Positions 1 through 8,601 of a stretch of DNA of 64,000 nucleotides are shown here, one piece after another. The DNA is from Legionellaceae bacterium (GTDB lineage Bacteria > Pseudomonadota > Gammaproteobacteria > Legionellales > Legionellaceae): contig JARGOS010000009.1 in the NCBI GenBank assembly GCA_029212505.1, positions 1-64,000 of the forward strand, in the 5' to 3' direction. How positions within the stretch are numbered: the stretch's first letter is position 1; the number at the start of each line of letters is the position of its first letter. Both the position numbers and the translations under genes were made by a program. The notes under the pieces are model-generated. The model was not told the DNA's origin. It did no database searches and was given only the letters and a program-made list of their open reading frames with translations.

Positions 1-71
1 TGAAGGCGCACGCCTGGAAAGTGTGTATACGTTAACCCGTATCGAGGGTTCGAATCCCTCTCTCTCCGCCA
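1..71 (+). tRNA. tRNA-Ser(GGA), 3' part (5' end outside window)
   Basis: The window opens inside a class II tRNA. The anticodon stem CACGC/GTGTG (9-13 and 21-25) encloses a loop with anticodon GGA at 16-18. It is followed by a long variable arm, the T-arm with GGTTCGAATCC, and an encoded CCA at 69-71. The body closely resembles gammaproteobacterial tRNA-Ser(GGA) as I remember it. About 20 nt of acceptor and D-arm are missing off the left edge. Confidence 0.93.
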
Positions 72-90
72 GTTTTTTTCTCAAAAAATT

Positions 91-1290
91 TTAAAAATTA
101 TTTTTAATGATGTTGGTTATTGCTGAATTGATTAATTCACTGCTGCTACGACTTACACCGGCATCTTTTGCAAAGTTGGACCATTGAGAGACTGATAGTT
201 TTACATCATCAATCATTTGAAGCGCATCAGATTTTTTAATATTACTGACTTGAGCCAGCTCTAACAAATGTTTGATACCAGGGCTTTTTCCCTCGCCCAT
301 GACCATCGAACAATGCTCACCGCTCGGCCCAGAAGAAAAGGTTAAATCATAAGACGGTGATACCTGCCAAGTACCCTTGGTATCCATAACAAAAGAAAAG
401 TTTTTTGCATGATCATCACGGTTATGACTGAGAACATTAAACACGCAGCCCCTGTATTGTTTTTCACATTGTTTCATATCTTGGGTTAAATGCATGGTGG
501 CCTTCATGATTGTTTTGTAATCAAGACTGGGAATTCTGTGATCTGCATGTAGAAGTCCGCTTATTGTATGCATATGAACTCTGGAATGATCTGTTTTATC
601 AAATCGTTGACTTCCAAAATAACCAAATCCTTTGCGCGCTGGGAATAATTTAGCTTTCGGGACCTCGAGTCCTGCAGCTTGTGCCATAAGATAATAGGCA
701 TATTCAATTGCACCGATATCTTTTTGATCTAGATGTGAGGGAAACTTAATGAGCCAATGTTCGTTTTCAAGATGCATTAAGACTTTGGGTCTAGCGCCTG
801 CAGAAGAGCCACCAAGATTGAGCAAATCCTCTACATATTGATCTTTGTCATGCTCTTGAAATTCAGTGATTTCTTCAGCAATTTCATCTAACGAATCATG
901 AGGTATATGAGGTAAATGTTCTGCCTCAGGCTCGTAAATCAAAGCGCCCATGCCATTTGAGCCAACAAAACAAAGTCTATCAAGCACCGTTAAGTTACCT
1001 GGGTTAATCTTATGTTTGATAAGCGCACGGTCCAGTAATAACCTTCCCCAGCCATCAGGTAAACTGTCATTAAAAACACCAAATAAACCATCAAAAGTAA
1101 AATCAGTACCTGCGATAACGCCCGACTTAAGTGGCAGTTTGAAAGGAGATAAATTAAGACCTGTAGCTATAAAATCAAGATCATATTCAAAAAAAATCTT
1201 TCGATGACTCAGGGCTAATCTACCGACAAAAATTTTATCATCTCTAGGTTTGTAATATACTTTAACAATTTTTGTAGGGTCATATTTCAT
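91..1290 (-). CDS. hipA: HipA-type Ser/Thr kinase toxin, module 1
   Basis: HipA family toxins are kinases that phosphorylate a cellular target (glutamyl-tRNA synthetase in E. coli) and promote growth arrest; each is neutralised by a partner HipB. This 399-residue protein has the N-terminal HipA subdomain with the GVFNDSLPDGWGR motif near residue 75. A P-loop-like GGSSAGARPK lies near 156, the catalytic loop HNRDDHAKNFSF near 288-299, and the metal-binding segment SPSYDLTF near 309-317. The length is usual for the family (about 400-440). Its start ATG overlaps the stop of the upstream HTH gene by 4 nt (ATGA), so the pair is translationally coupled. The gene ends 19 bp from the tRNA-Ser 3' end. 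The physiological target cannot be told from sequence. Confidence 0.92.
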   Translation of the reverse strand: MKYDPTKIVKVYYKPRDDKIFVGRLALSHRKIFFEYDLDFIATGLNLSPFKLPLKSGVIAGTDFTFDGLFGVFNDSLPDGWGRLLLDRALIKHKINPGNLTVLDRLCFVGSNGMGALIYEPEAEHLPHIPHDSLDEIAEEITEFQEHDKDQYVEDLLNLGGSSAGARPKVLMHLENEHWLIKFPSHLDQKDIGAIEYAYYLMAQAAGLEVPKAKLFPARKGFGYFGSQRFDKTDHSRVHMHTISGLLHADHRIPSLDYKTIMKATMHLTQDMKQCEKQYRGCVFNVLSHNRDDHAKNFSFVMDTKGTWQVSPSYDLTFSSGPSGEHCSMVMGEGKSPGIKHLLELAQVSNIKKSDALQMIDDVKLSVSQWSNFAKDAGVSRSSSELINSAITNIIKNNF

Positions 1291-1595
1291 TTTCGACCTC
1301 GTTTCCTTGATTTATCATCTAAAAGTTCGTCAAGAGATGAAGGTAACGCGTCGTCGCCACGATCAAAAAGGTGCTCAAAGGTATTAAGCTCACCTAGTGC
1401 CATGGCAAGTTTAAGCAGTGACTCTAATGATATTTGCCCCTTTTGCTCAAATTTTTTTAAAGTACCGTAACTTACACCTGATTTTTCAGACAAGGTTTGC
1501 TGGGTTAAATTGCGTTTCAGCCGCTTTTCTTGAACTTTTTTAGCGATTTCTATCGCCATATCAAATGGCGACTTCATCGAATCTGCTATTATCAT
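1287..1595 (-). CDS. hipB: HipB-type HTH antitoxin, module 1
   Basis: A 102-residue DNA-binding antitoxin of the Xre/Cro type, placed first in the operon as is usual for HipB. The helix-turn-helix spans roughly residues 26-55 (RNLTQQTLSEKSGVSYGTLKKFE). The tail is basic (DDKSRKRGRK), which is longer and more charged than E. coli HipB. It should neutralise the following HipA and repress the operon. A 16-bp-arm palindrome overlying the promoter just upstream (1614-1651) is the obvious operator. The ATG at 1595 is preceded only by a weak AAAGA ribosome site; a second ATG at 1577 is possible, but would trim the region ahead of the HTH. Confidence 0.88.
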   Translation of the reverse strand: MIIADSMKSPFDMAIEIAKKVQEKRLKRNLTQQTLSEKSGVSYGTLKKFEQKGQISLESLLKLAMALGELNTFEHLFDRGDDALPSSLDELLDDKSRKRGRK

Positions 1596-1613
1596 CGTCT
1601 TTATATGCCATAT

Positions 1614-1656
1614 TTATCTTTAATAGATATTATAGTATCCATTAAAGATAATTCAA
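1614..1656 (-). promoter_or_regulatory. Promoter with overlapping 38-bp palindromic operator of HipBA module 1
   Basis: Arms 1614-1629 and 1636-1651 are inverted copies with one mismatch and a 6-nt spacer; the outer 11 bp (TTATCTTTAAT / ATTAAAGATAA) are perfect. On the minus strand, TTGAAT (1656-1651) and TATAAT (1634-1629) are separated by 16 nt, a strong sigma-70 promoter. The palindrome covers the region between the two boxes and runs past the -10. Binding here by the HTH protein would block transcription of module 1. The promoter is seen in the sequence; the binding is inferred. Confidence 0.75.
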
Positions 1657-1676
1657 CCTGAATTTCATAAACCTAT

Positions 1677-1786
1677 TCCCGATCGGGATTATATGTATAT
1701 TTAACATCTTCAAAGCTGAATTTATTCCCGATCGGGATTTTTTTATTGCTTTATTAAAAAAACACATCTAAAATTACCGTACGGGA
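1677..1786. promoter_or_regulatory. Three evenly spaced palindromes, candidate operators of HipBA module 2
   Basis: The 12-bp perfect palindrome TCCCGATCGGGA occurs at 1677-1688 and 1726-1737. A degenerate third copy, TACCGTACGGGA, lies at 1775-1786. Start-to-start spacing is 49 bp both times. Copy 3 covers the likely transcription start of module 2, copy 2 sits just upstream of its -35, and copy 1 is 20 bp upstream of the -35 of the divergent module 1. The pattern suggests cooperative HipB binding. Confidence 0.7.
1746..1774 (+). promoter_or_regulatory. Promoter of HipBA module 2
   Basis: TTGCTT (1746-1751) and TAAAAT (1769-1774) are separated by exactly 17 nt, a plausible sigma-70 promoter 36 bp ahead of the module 2 antitoxin start. 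The third palindrome begins directly after the -10. Confidence 0.6.
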
Positions 1787-1809
1787 ATACAAAACCTACG
1801 AGCAGGCTT

Positions 1810-2046
1810 ATGACGACCTCAATCCACGCCACACGCGACATCGGTCATGCGATTCGAAGCACACGAAAACAACTCGGCGTCACACAGCGTGATTTAGCAC
1901 TTGCCGCGGGCACAGGCTTACGTTTTATTATTGAATTAGAACAAGGCAAATCCACCTGCCAAATCGGTAAAATACTCGATATCATGCACGTGTTAAATAT
2001 TCAATGCACCCTATCTAGCTCGGAGGATAAGCCCCTTGACGCGTAA
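1810..2046 (+). CDS. hipB: HipB-type HTH antitoxin, module 2
   Basis: A 78-residue Xre-family protein that is little more than one helix-turn-helix (about residues 14-50; LGVTQRDLALAAGTGLRFI). The next motif, ELEQGK, is typical of HipB and related antitoxins. It is shorter than module 1's partner and not obviously related to it beyond the HTH fold, so cross-neutralisation is not expected. Its last 11 nt overlap the start of the hipA gene that follows. The three 49-bp-spaced palindromes and a promoter lie upstream, which argues for autoregulation. Confidence 0.9.
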   Translation: MTTSIHATRDIGHAIRSTRKQLGVTQRDLALAAGTGLRFIIELEQGKSTCQIGKILDIMHVLNIQCTLSSSEDKPLDA

Positions 2047-3247
2047 ACTCGATGTGTATTTACATCAAAACTTGATTGGATGCTTATCTATTGATTCACA
2101 GGGTGATATGGCGTTTAGTTATACCTCTAGCTATGCAAGCAACAAGCAAAATCTTGTCTTGTCGCAATCACTGCCTCTGCAAACCAAAACGTTTGATGCC
2201 AAACAATGCCGCCCCTTTTTTAGTGGTATTTTACCTGAAGCGCACCTGCGCGCATCCATCGCGCGGCAACTTGGGATCAGTGAAAAAAATGATTTTTCGT
2301 TATTATCAGCCATTGGTGGCGAATGCGCCGGCGCGGTCAGCTTATTGCCATCATCTGTCACACCCGAGAATTTAAAGCCTGAATACCGCACACTCGATGA
2401 ACAAGCGTTAACGAATATTTTGGATACCATGCACCAAAAACCCATGCTCGTGGGTGAAGATGGTATTCGCTTATCCCTCGCAGGTGCACAAGATAAACTC
2501 GCCGTAAGCTGTATTAACCAGCAAATTGCCATACCCATCAACGGTGCACCCAGCACGCACATACTTAAACCGGTTAATCGAGATTTTTTAACGCTTATTG
2601 AAAACGAATGCTTTTGTCTAAATTTAGCAAAAAAAGTCGGTTTAAATACCGCTGAAGCTGTTTTGCATTATGCCAATCATCAACCGTATTTATTAATTAA
2701 ACGCTACGATCGCGTCCAAACTCATCAAAACATTCAGCGCCTGCATCAAGAAGACTTTTGCCAAGCACTGGGGATTATTCCCGAAATGAAATACCAACGC
2801 GAAGGTGGGCCTGATTTAGCCTCATGTTTTCAGCTCATACGTAATGTATCTACCCTACCTGTTCTTGATATTAAAGCTTTATTGCACGGCGTGCTTTTTA
2901 ATTTAATCATCGGCAATAACGATGCTCATGGTAAAAACTTTTCATTATTATACGACCAACAACACACGCGTTTAGCGCCTTTTTATGACCTAATTTCAAC
3001 AGTATACTACCCTGAGCTTGCAACAAAAATGGCGATGAAAATCGGCAGTAAATATAATTTTGATGTGTTATATCCGCGGCATATCATGCAAATGGCAGAT
3101 GAAGCAGGTTTATCGAAAGCGCTGGTTCGAAAAGAAACGATGAATATGATCAAAAAAATCCAAACGCACCTAACCGAAAGCCCGTTTACTTCAACCATTC
3201 AAAAGCGTGCTGCAACGCTTTTACACCGCTTGAGTTTAGCTCAATAA
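2036..3247 (+). CDS. hipA: HipA-type Ser/Thr kinase toxin, module 2
   Basis: A 403-residue HipA kinase toxin, and the partner of the preceding HTH gene. The phosphorylatable-serine/P-loop region RLSLAGAQDKL is near residues 145-155, the catalytic loop NNDAHGKNFSLL near 295-306, and the metal-binding APFYDLIST near 314-322. These match E. coli HipA more closely than the module 1 toxin does. The start is TTG at 2036, chosen because a perfect GGAGG ribosome site (2022-2026) sits 9 nt upstream and no nearby ATG fits. The start lies inside the antitoxin gene, so translation is coupled. The two HipA proteins differ strongly in sequence and are not a recent duplication. Confidence 0.93.
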   Translation: MTRKLDVYLHQNLIGCLSIDSQGDMAFSYTSSYASNKQNLVLSQSLPLQTKTFDAKQCRPFFSGILPEAHLRASIARQLGISEKNDFSLLSAIGGECAGAVSLLPSSVTPENLKPEYRTLDEQALTNILDTMHQKPMLVGEDGIRLSLAGAQDKLAVSCINQQIAIPINGAPSTHILKPVNRDFLTLIENECFCLNLAKKVGLNTAEAVLHYANHQPYLLIKRYDRVQTHQNIQRLHQEDFCQALGIIPEMKYQREGGPDLASCFQLIRNVSTLPVLDIKALLHGVLFNLIIGNNDAHGKNFSLLYDQQHTRLAPFYDLISTVYYPELATKMAMKIGSKYNFDVLYPRHIMQMADEAGLSKALVRKETMNMIKKIQTHLTESPFTSTIQKRAATLLHRLSLAQ

Positions 3248-3259
3248 AACAAAAATAAC

Positions 3260-3288
3260 TTGACTCAAATAATATCCAACTGTATATT
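3260..3288 (+). promoter_or_regulatory. Sigma-70 promoter of the TSUP permease gene
   Basis: TTGACT (3260-3265) and TATATT (3283-3288) are separated by 17 nt, a near-consensus promoter 45 bp upstream of the ATG at 3333. It directly follows the end of HipBA module 2. Confidence 0.7.
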
Positions 3289-3332
3289 ATAAAGTCTTGT
3301 TTTATATCATCTTAATTTACACAGAGTGTTCC

Positions 3333-4244
3333 ATGGCCATCAAACTTATTATGCTTGCAATTTTATGCTTATCTGGTGCATGTGTGCTCGCTATGCTCTA
3401 CAAATTTCATCAAGAACCAGCCACGCCGGCTATTCCACGCAGCGAAAAATTTAAATTAGCCATCACCGGCCTGGTTGCATTTATCTCAGATACATTAGGC
3501 ATAGGTAGCTTTGTTGTGCTCATCGCCATGGCTAAAACATTAGGCACGTTCGAAGACAAAGAGCTGCCAGCAATTAATAACGGCGCTCAACTGATACCCG
3601 CAACCCTTGCCTCTATCTTTTTTATGAAACTCATCCAAGTGGATTTGCCCACCTTACTGACCTTAGTCATAGGCGCGTGTATCGGAGGGGTATTAGGTGG
3701 CTATGTGATTACACGGCTTAATCAGCAAAACATCCGTCTCAGTATGATTGCATGTTTTACGGCGATTATCGTCCTCTTAACCTGCGATCAACTAGAATTA
3801 TTGCCGCGTGCGGGCGACGCCACGGCTTTGCATTCTTGGCAGCTTGTGCTTGGTTTTATTGCCATGGTTTTATGCGGTTCGTTAACCTCCATTGGCATAG
3901 GTATGTTTGCGATGGTCCAAGGTGTCTTGTTCTTAATGAACATATCACCCGTTGTCGCCTTCCCTATTATGGCAACCGCCGGTGCCATGCAACAACCGAT
4001 GATTACCTATATCTTTTTAAAACAAGATAAAATCCCACTGAAAAAAGCGTTTTTTATTAGCTTCTTTGGCTGCATCGGCGTATTACTTGGTTTGCCTATT
4101 GTAAGCCACCTCAATGCAAAATCGCTTCACTTATTGCTTTTATCTGTCATGATTTATAACGTTTACAGCATTGCTCGAACTTACCTTCAAGCGAAAGCAA
4201 AAGCTGTATCTTCTGAATGCACGGAGCTATCACCGTCATCGTGA
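3333..4244 (+). CDS. TSUP (TauE/SafE) family membrane permease
   Basis: A polytopic inner-membrane protein of about 303 residues with eight or so hydrophobic segments. It has the two-fold repeat layout of the TauE/SafE family, whose members move sulfite, sulfonates, sulfoacetate or other anions. The substrate cannot be read from sequence. I take the ATG at 3333 because a near-consensus promoter ends at 3288 and the first transmembrane helix follows at once; an in-frame TTG at 3297 would add 12 residues with no ribosome site. The last 58 bp overlap the end of the convergent gene on the other strand. Confidence 0.8.
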   Translation: MAIKLIMLAILCLSGACVLAMLYKFHQEPATPAIPRSEKFKLAITGLVAFISDTLGIGSFVVLIAMAKTLGTFEDKELPAINNGAQLIPATLASIFFMKLIQVDLPTLLTLVIGACIGGVLGGYVITRLNQQNIRLSMIACFTAIIVLLTCDQLELLPRAGDATALHSWQLVLGFIAMVLCGSLTSIGIGMFAMVQGVLFLMNISPVVAFPIMATAGAMQQPMITYIFLKQDKIPLKKAFFISFFGCIGVLLGLPIVSHLNAKSLHLLLLSVMIYNVYSIARTYLQAKAKAVSSECTELSPSS

Positions 4245-4963
4245 GGATTAACCTGCGTATATAATGCGCGATTTAACGCATCTTGTTTTTGATTAACATA
4301 TTTTATAATCTTTTTGAGTTCATCTTTTACTTGAATAATTTCAAGCTTCTCTTCGGGTGAGCAAGGTACTTGAAAAAAGAATGGGCGATGGATGATGGCT
4401 TCGGCCCACGTGTTTTTATTGCTTTGATAACCGCATAAGCGTGTTACGCGGTCTAACAGAGCGCGTATGGCATGAATCACGTTATAAGCCCATGGGTAAT
4501 ACCAACTTAGCCCTTCTTCTTGCCCTACTCCGCCAGCGCCTTCAACAGGTAAATTTTCGATATGGAGCAGGCTCTGCTCACATTCAGCAATTCTGATGTT
4601 AAGATCATCTTGCCCAAAACCTTGTCTAAAACCTGGATTTTGCTCAGCATTTAAAAAAAGCAACGACAACGAGGTTTTAGCACACAGGATGTCTAGCAAA
4701 TGTTGTGCATCAGCACCCACAACATAGTTTAAAAGCTTGGCTTGATTTGCGCCTAACTCAGCCTTTAATTCTGTTAATTTGGCTTGAACATCGTGATATT
4801 CGCCGATAAGGTGTTGTCTGATAATTCTATCTTTTTCAGATTCATATTCAGATACAAACACTTCTTCTGGCAAGTCTATGTTTGCGTCATCTGGACCATC
4901 TAAGTGCCCCAAAATCCACTCAAAACAAGAGAAAACCCCATCTTCTAGATCACTTACATTCAC
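4187..4963 (-). CDS. Orphan soluble protein with coiled-coil segments, function unknown
   Basis: A 258-residue protein that I do not recognise. It has no signal peptide or membrane span. A helical, heptad-like stretch runs at about residues 45-85 (charged, Lys/Glu/Leu-rich) and another at about 205-235. The C-terminus is acidic and serine-rich (HDDGDSSVHSEDTAF). The start is GTG at 4963, supported by TTAGGT about 8 nt upstream. The 3' end overlaps the convergent TSUP gene by 58 bp, an unusually long tail-to-tail overlap. An acidic C-terminal tail on an orphan soluble protein is compatible with a Dot/Icm-type secreted substrate, but that is only a suggestion. Confidence 0.6.
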   Translation of the reverse strand: MNVSDLEDGVFSCFEWILGHLDGPDDANIDLPEEVFVSEYESEKDRIIRQHLIGEYHDVQAKLTELKAELGANQAKLLNYVVGADAQHLLDILCAKTSLSLLFLNAEQNPGFRQGFGQDDLNIRIAECEQSLLHIENLPVEGAGGVGQEEGLSWYYPWAYNVIHAIRALLDRVTRLCGYQSNKNTWAEAIIHRPFFFQVPCSPEEKLEIIQVKDELKKIIKYVNQKQDALNRALYTQVNPHDDGDSSVHSEDTAFAFA

Positions 4964-5115
4964 AGAATTACCTAAAAAATATCAAGGCATACCAAGGCAT
5001 GCAATATTTGAGCTAAAATTTAAATTAATACAAATCCATCCATCTAACAACCTATGTTCAATACTTATCGTACGGTATACTGTTTTTTTATTGCTTTGAC
5101 CTAATATCAAGACTT

Positions 5116-8100
5116 ATGAACCGTATTACACTCTTTCCTGATGAACTCCCTCCCCAAACACGCTGGGGGCAACTTCACGGTCCAGCTTTAGCTATTGCAT
5201 TAGCCGAATGGTGTCAAAAACAATCAGGCATTAAACTAATAATTACACCTAACCATCTTACTGCTGCTGAGTTACGCGATAATTTAAGATTTTTATTAAA
5301 ACATACGGATACATATACTGATACTGATGCTAAACAAGAACTTTTACTCTTTCCCGATTGGGAAACGCTACCGTATGATCAATTTTCACCTCATCAAGAT
5401 ATTATTTCAGACAGGCTTTATGCCTTAAGCCAAATTCAGTTAGGGCATGATCTCATTCTTATTGCCTCAGCCAGCACGCTGATGCATCGTTTATGCCCAC
5501 CTGAGTTTTTAAATAGCCATGCGCTGGTGCTCAAAGAAAATCAAAAATTTGAACTCGAACCGTTTAGGCAAAGCTTAGTCAGTGCAGGCTATCGATCTGT
5601 CAATAACGTACTTGAACACGGTGAATTTGCCGTGCGTGGTGGTATTTTAGATCTCTTTCCTATGGGAAGTAACAAACCGTTTCGTATTGAACGCTTTGAT
5701 GATTGCATTGAAAGTATTCGGCGTTTTGATCCCGAAACACAACGTACCATCGAAAAATTAAGCCACGTTCGTATTTTACCCGCACGTGAGTGCCCGGTGA
5801 GTGAAACCGGTATTTCGCAGTTTAGACGTGCTTTTCGTGAAACTTTTTCTGGTAATCCGAGCCTGTGTAGTATTTATGAATCGGTCAGCAACGGTGAATT
5901 TCCTCATGGCATTGAATATTATTTACCGCTTTTTTTTGAAAAAACAGCCACGCTATTTGATTATTTACCCCAAAATTCTCATATTGCGCTAATTGAGTCC
6001 GTCCAAGAGCATGCAGAACAGTTTTGGGAAGATGTGAACTCACGTTACACCCAACGTGAATTTGACCCAACGCGCCCACCTCTGCCACCTGCAACCTGCT
6101 TTTTAAATGCGATTGACTTATTCACCTATATCAAGCCGTTTCATCCCATTCGTGTGCAGCACGACGCCCTTTCAACAAAAACCAGCCATCTTAATTTTGA
6201 AACGCAACAAGCGCCAAAAATTCCTGTTGATAGAAAACTCGACAAGCCACTTACGCATCTTTGTACGTATTTAAGCAAGACACAAAACCGCGTGCTGTTG
6301 ATGGTCGAAAGTACAGGCCGTCGGGAGGCTTTACTCGATTTATTAAAAACAGCAGAAATTTATCCCATCACCTACGCATCATGGGCCGCATTTTTTGAAG
6401 CAGATACACCGCTCGGTATGGTTGTTGGGCCGTTTTATGACGGTACCGAATTACCCAAGCATGCGCTTTCTATTATTACCGAATCTCAGCTTTTTGCTGA
6501 TCAGATGACACCCCAGCAACGCGCAAAAAATACAAGAACGGTTGATCCCAATGTCATGATTCGCGATCTCGCCGAACTACGTGTGGGAGCACCACTGGTG
6601 CATCTTGAGTTTGGCGTAGGCCGCTATCTTGGGCTGCAAACCATCGAAAACCAGGGCGTTGTGAGTGAATTTATTATTTTATCGTATGCAAACGACGATA
6701 AAATCTACGTCCCGGTCACGGCGTTACATGTTTTAAGTCGCTACACCGGTGCTGATAGCGATCACGCGCCGCTTCACCGCCTGGGCTCTGATCAATGGCA
6801 GAAAGAACGTAAGAAAGCAGCTGAAAAAGTAAACGACGTCGCGGTAGAGCTGCTCGAGATTCATGCCAAACGTGCCGCCAGCAAAGGCCATGCGCATCAG
6901 TATGATAAGCACGAATACCAACAGTTTGCTGCAGGATTCCCCTTTGATGAAACGGTGGACCAAACCCATGCGATTCAAGCCATTATGGCTGATATGGGTT
7001 CTGAAAAGCCGATGGATAGGCTTATTTGCGGTGATGTAGGCTTTGGTAAAACAGAAGTGGCCATGCGCGCTGCGTTTATGGCGATTCAGGGGGGGAAGCA
7101 AGTGTGTGTACTGGCTCCCACAACCTTGCTTGCGGGCCAACATTTTGAGACATTTCGTGATCGTTTTTCCGAGTTTCCTATTACGGTTGAACTGCTCTCA
7201 CGTTTTAAAACCACCAAAGAAGCCGCCTCAACCATCGAAAAACTCAAACAAGGCAAGCTTGATTTGGTCATAGGCACACATAAGCTCTTACAAAAAGGCA
7301 TCAGCTTTGATAATTTAGGCTTATTAATTATTGATGAAGAGCACCGCTTTGGTGTTAAACAAAAAGAACACATGAAGGCACTGCGTGCGCATGTCGACAT
7401 TTTGTCGATGACCGCAACCCCGATCCCTCGTACACTGAATATGGCGATGGCAGGTATTCGGGATATATCACTGATAGCAACCCCACCGGCTAAACGTCTT
7501 TCGATTAAAACCTTTTGGCAAGAAAAAAATAACACCGTGATACGTGAAGCGATGCTGCGTGAAATTTTACGCGGTGGCCAAGTATTTTTCTTGCACAATA
7601 ATGTGCAAACCATTGCACGCATAGCCGAAGAATTGCAAAACTTAGTACCTGAAGCCAAAGTCAACATTGCGCATGGTCAAATGCGTGAACGTGAACTTGA
7701 ACGTGTGATGTCAGATTTTTATCATCATCGTTTTAATGTCTTGGTTTGTACGACAATTATTGAAACAGGAATTGATATACCCACGGCGAATACCATATTG
7801 ATTGATAAAGCCGATCATTTTGGTTTAGCGCAGCTTCATCAGCTCCGAGGACGTGTTGGGCGTTCACATCACCAGGCGTACGCTTATTTGCTGACACCCA
7901 AAGATGATTTACTCACTCCAGACGCCAAAAAACGCCTTGAAGCCCTGACGTCGATTGAGGCGCTCGGTGCTGGATTTTTACTTGCGACACACGATCTTGA
8001 AATACGTGGTGCGGGTGAGCTTTTAGGCGATGAGCAAAGCGGGAACATGCATGCAATTGGATTTAATTTATACATGGAAATGCTGGAACGTGCGGTGGAT

Positions 8101-8580
8101 GCACTTAAATCCGGTAAAATTCCTGAGCTAAATGCCCCGGCCCCACAAGGGCCTGAAATTGATTTGCGTATCAGTGCGATTATTCCTGAGGACTATGTCG
8201 GCGACATTCACACACGTTTAACCCTTTATAAGCGCATTACGCACGCAAAAGATGCAGATGCTTTGCGTGAACTTCAAGTTGAATTTATTGATCGTTTTGG
8301 TTTGCTGCCTGAGCCCGTGAAGCATTTATTTGCAATCACCCATCTTAGAGATTTAGCCGGTAAGCTCGGTGTGATGCGCATTACCGCATCAACCGAGCAT
8401 GCACGCATTGAATTCAATCAAACACCTAAGATTGATTCAGCCAAATTGATTCAACTCATTCAAACCGAATATCAACAACATCGCTTGGATGGCCCGAATA
8501 AACTTAAATATAGTTTTAATAAATCATCAGCTGAAGCGCGTATTGATGAAATTAAAGCACTTTTATTAAGGCTTGTATAA
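5116..8580 (+). CDS. mfd: Transcription-repair coupling factor Mfd
   Basis: Mfd removes RNA polymerase stalled at DNA lesions and recruits UvrA for repair. The 1154-residue length matches the family (E. coli 1148). The N-terminal third is the UvrB-like region (VRGGILDLFP near 175). The RNA polymerase-interacting domain is around 480-545 (LRVGAPLVHLEFGVGRYLGL). The RecG-like translocase has Walker A GDVGFGKTEVA near 638, DEEHRFG near 741, MTATPIPRT near 768 and the arginine-finger motif RGRVGR near 912. The UvrA-binding-regulatory C-terminal domain ends the protein. No key motif is missing. It is followed after 21 bp by the ETF-QO gene, with AAGGAC as ribosome site, so the two may be co-transcribed. 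Confidence 0.98.
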   Translation: MNRITLFPDELPPQTRWGQLHGPALAIALAEWCQKQSGIKLIITPNHLTAAELRDNLRFLLKHTDTYTDTDAKQELLLFPDWETLPYDQFSPHQDIISDRLYALSQIQLGHDLILIASASTLMHRLCPPEFLNSHALVLKENQKFELEPFRQSLVSAGYRSVNNVLEHGEFAVRGGILDLFPMGSNKPFRIERFDDCIESIRRFDPETQRTIEKLSHVRILPARECPVSETGISQFRRAFRETFSGNPSLCSIYESVSNGEFPHGIEYYLPLFFEKTATLFDYLPQNSHIALIESVQEHAEQFWEDVNSRYTQREFDPTRPPLPPATCFLNAIDLFTYIKPFHPIRVQHDALSTKTSHLNFETQQAPKIPVDRKLDKPLTHLCTYLSKTQNRVLLMVESTGRREALLDLLKTAEIYPITYASWAAFFEADTPLGMVVGPFYDGTELPKHALSIITESQLFADQMTPQQRAKNTRTVDPNVMIRDLAELRVGAPLVHLEFGVGRYLGLQTIENQGVVSEFIILSYANDDKIYVPVTALHVLSRYTGADSDHAPLHRLGSDQWQKERKKAAEKVNDVAVELLEIHAKRAASKGHAHQYDKHEYQQFAAGFPFDETVDQTHAIQAIMADMGSEKPMDRLICGDVGFGKTEVAMRAAFMAIQGGKQVCVLAPTTLLAGQHFETFRDRFSEFPITVELLSRFKTTKEAASTIEKLKQGKLDLVIGTHKLLQKGISFDNLGLLIIDEEHRFGVKQKEHMKALRAHVDILSMTATPIPRTLNMAMAGIRDISLIATPPAKRLSIKTFWQEKNNTVIREAMLREILRGGQVFFLHNNVQTIARIAEELQNLVPEAKVNIAHGQMRERELERVMSDFYHHRFNVLVCTTIIETGIDIPTANTILIDKADHFGLAQLHQLRGRVGRSHHQAYAYLLTPKDDLLTPDAKKRLEALTSIEALGAGFLLATHDLEIRGAGELLGDEQSGNMHAIGFNLYMEMLERAVDALKSGKIPELNAPAPQGPEIDLRISAIIPEDYVGDIHTRLTLYKRITHAKDADALRELQVEFIDRFGLLPEPVKHLFAITHLRDLAGKLGVMRITASTEHARIEFNQTPKIDSAKLIQLIQTEYQQHRLDGPNKLKYSFNKSSAEARIDEIKALLLRLV

Positions 8581-8601
8581 ATATAAAAAAGGACTGATCG
8601 C

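Noticed and set aside
3297-3332. TTG start for the TSUP permease
   Set aside because: No ribosome site, and it lies only a few bases downstream of the -10 box, at or near the expected transcription start.
5069-5077. CGTACGGTA upstream of mfd, the inverse of TACCGTACG in the third HipBA palindrome
   Set aside because: Only 9 bp are shared and the rest of the palindrome is absent; a chance match in a few kb is plausible.
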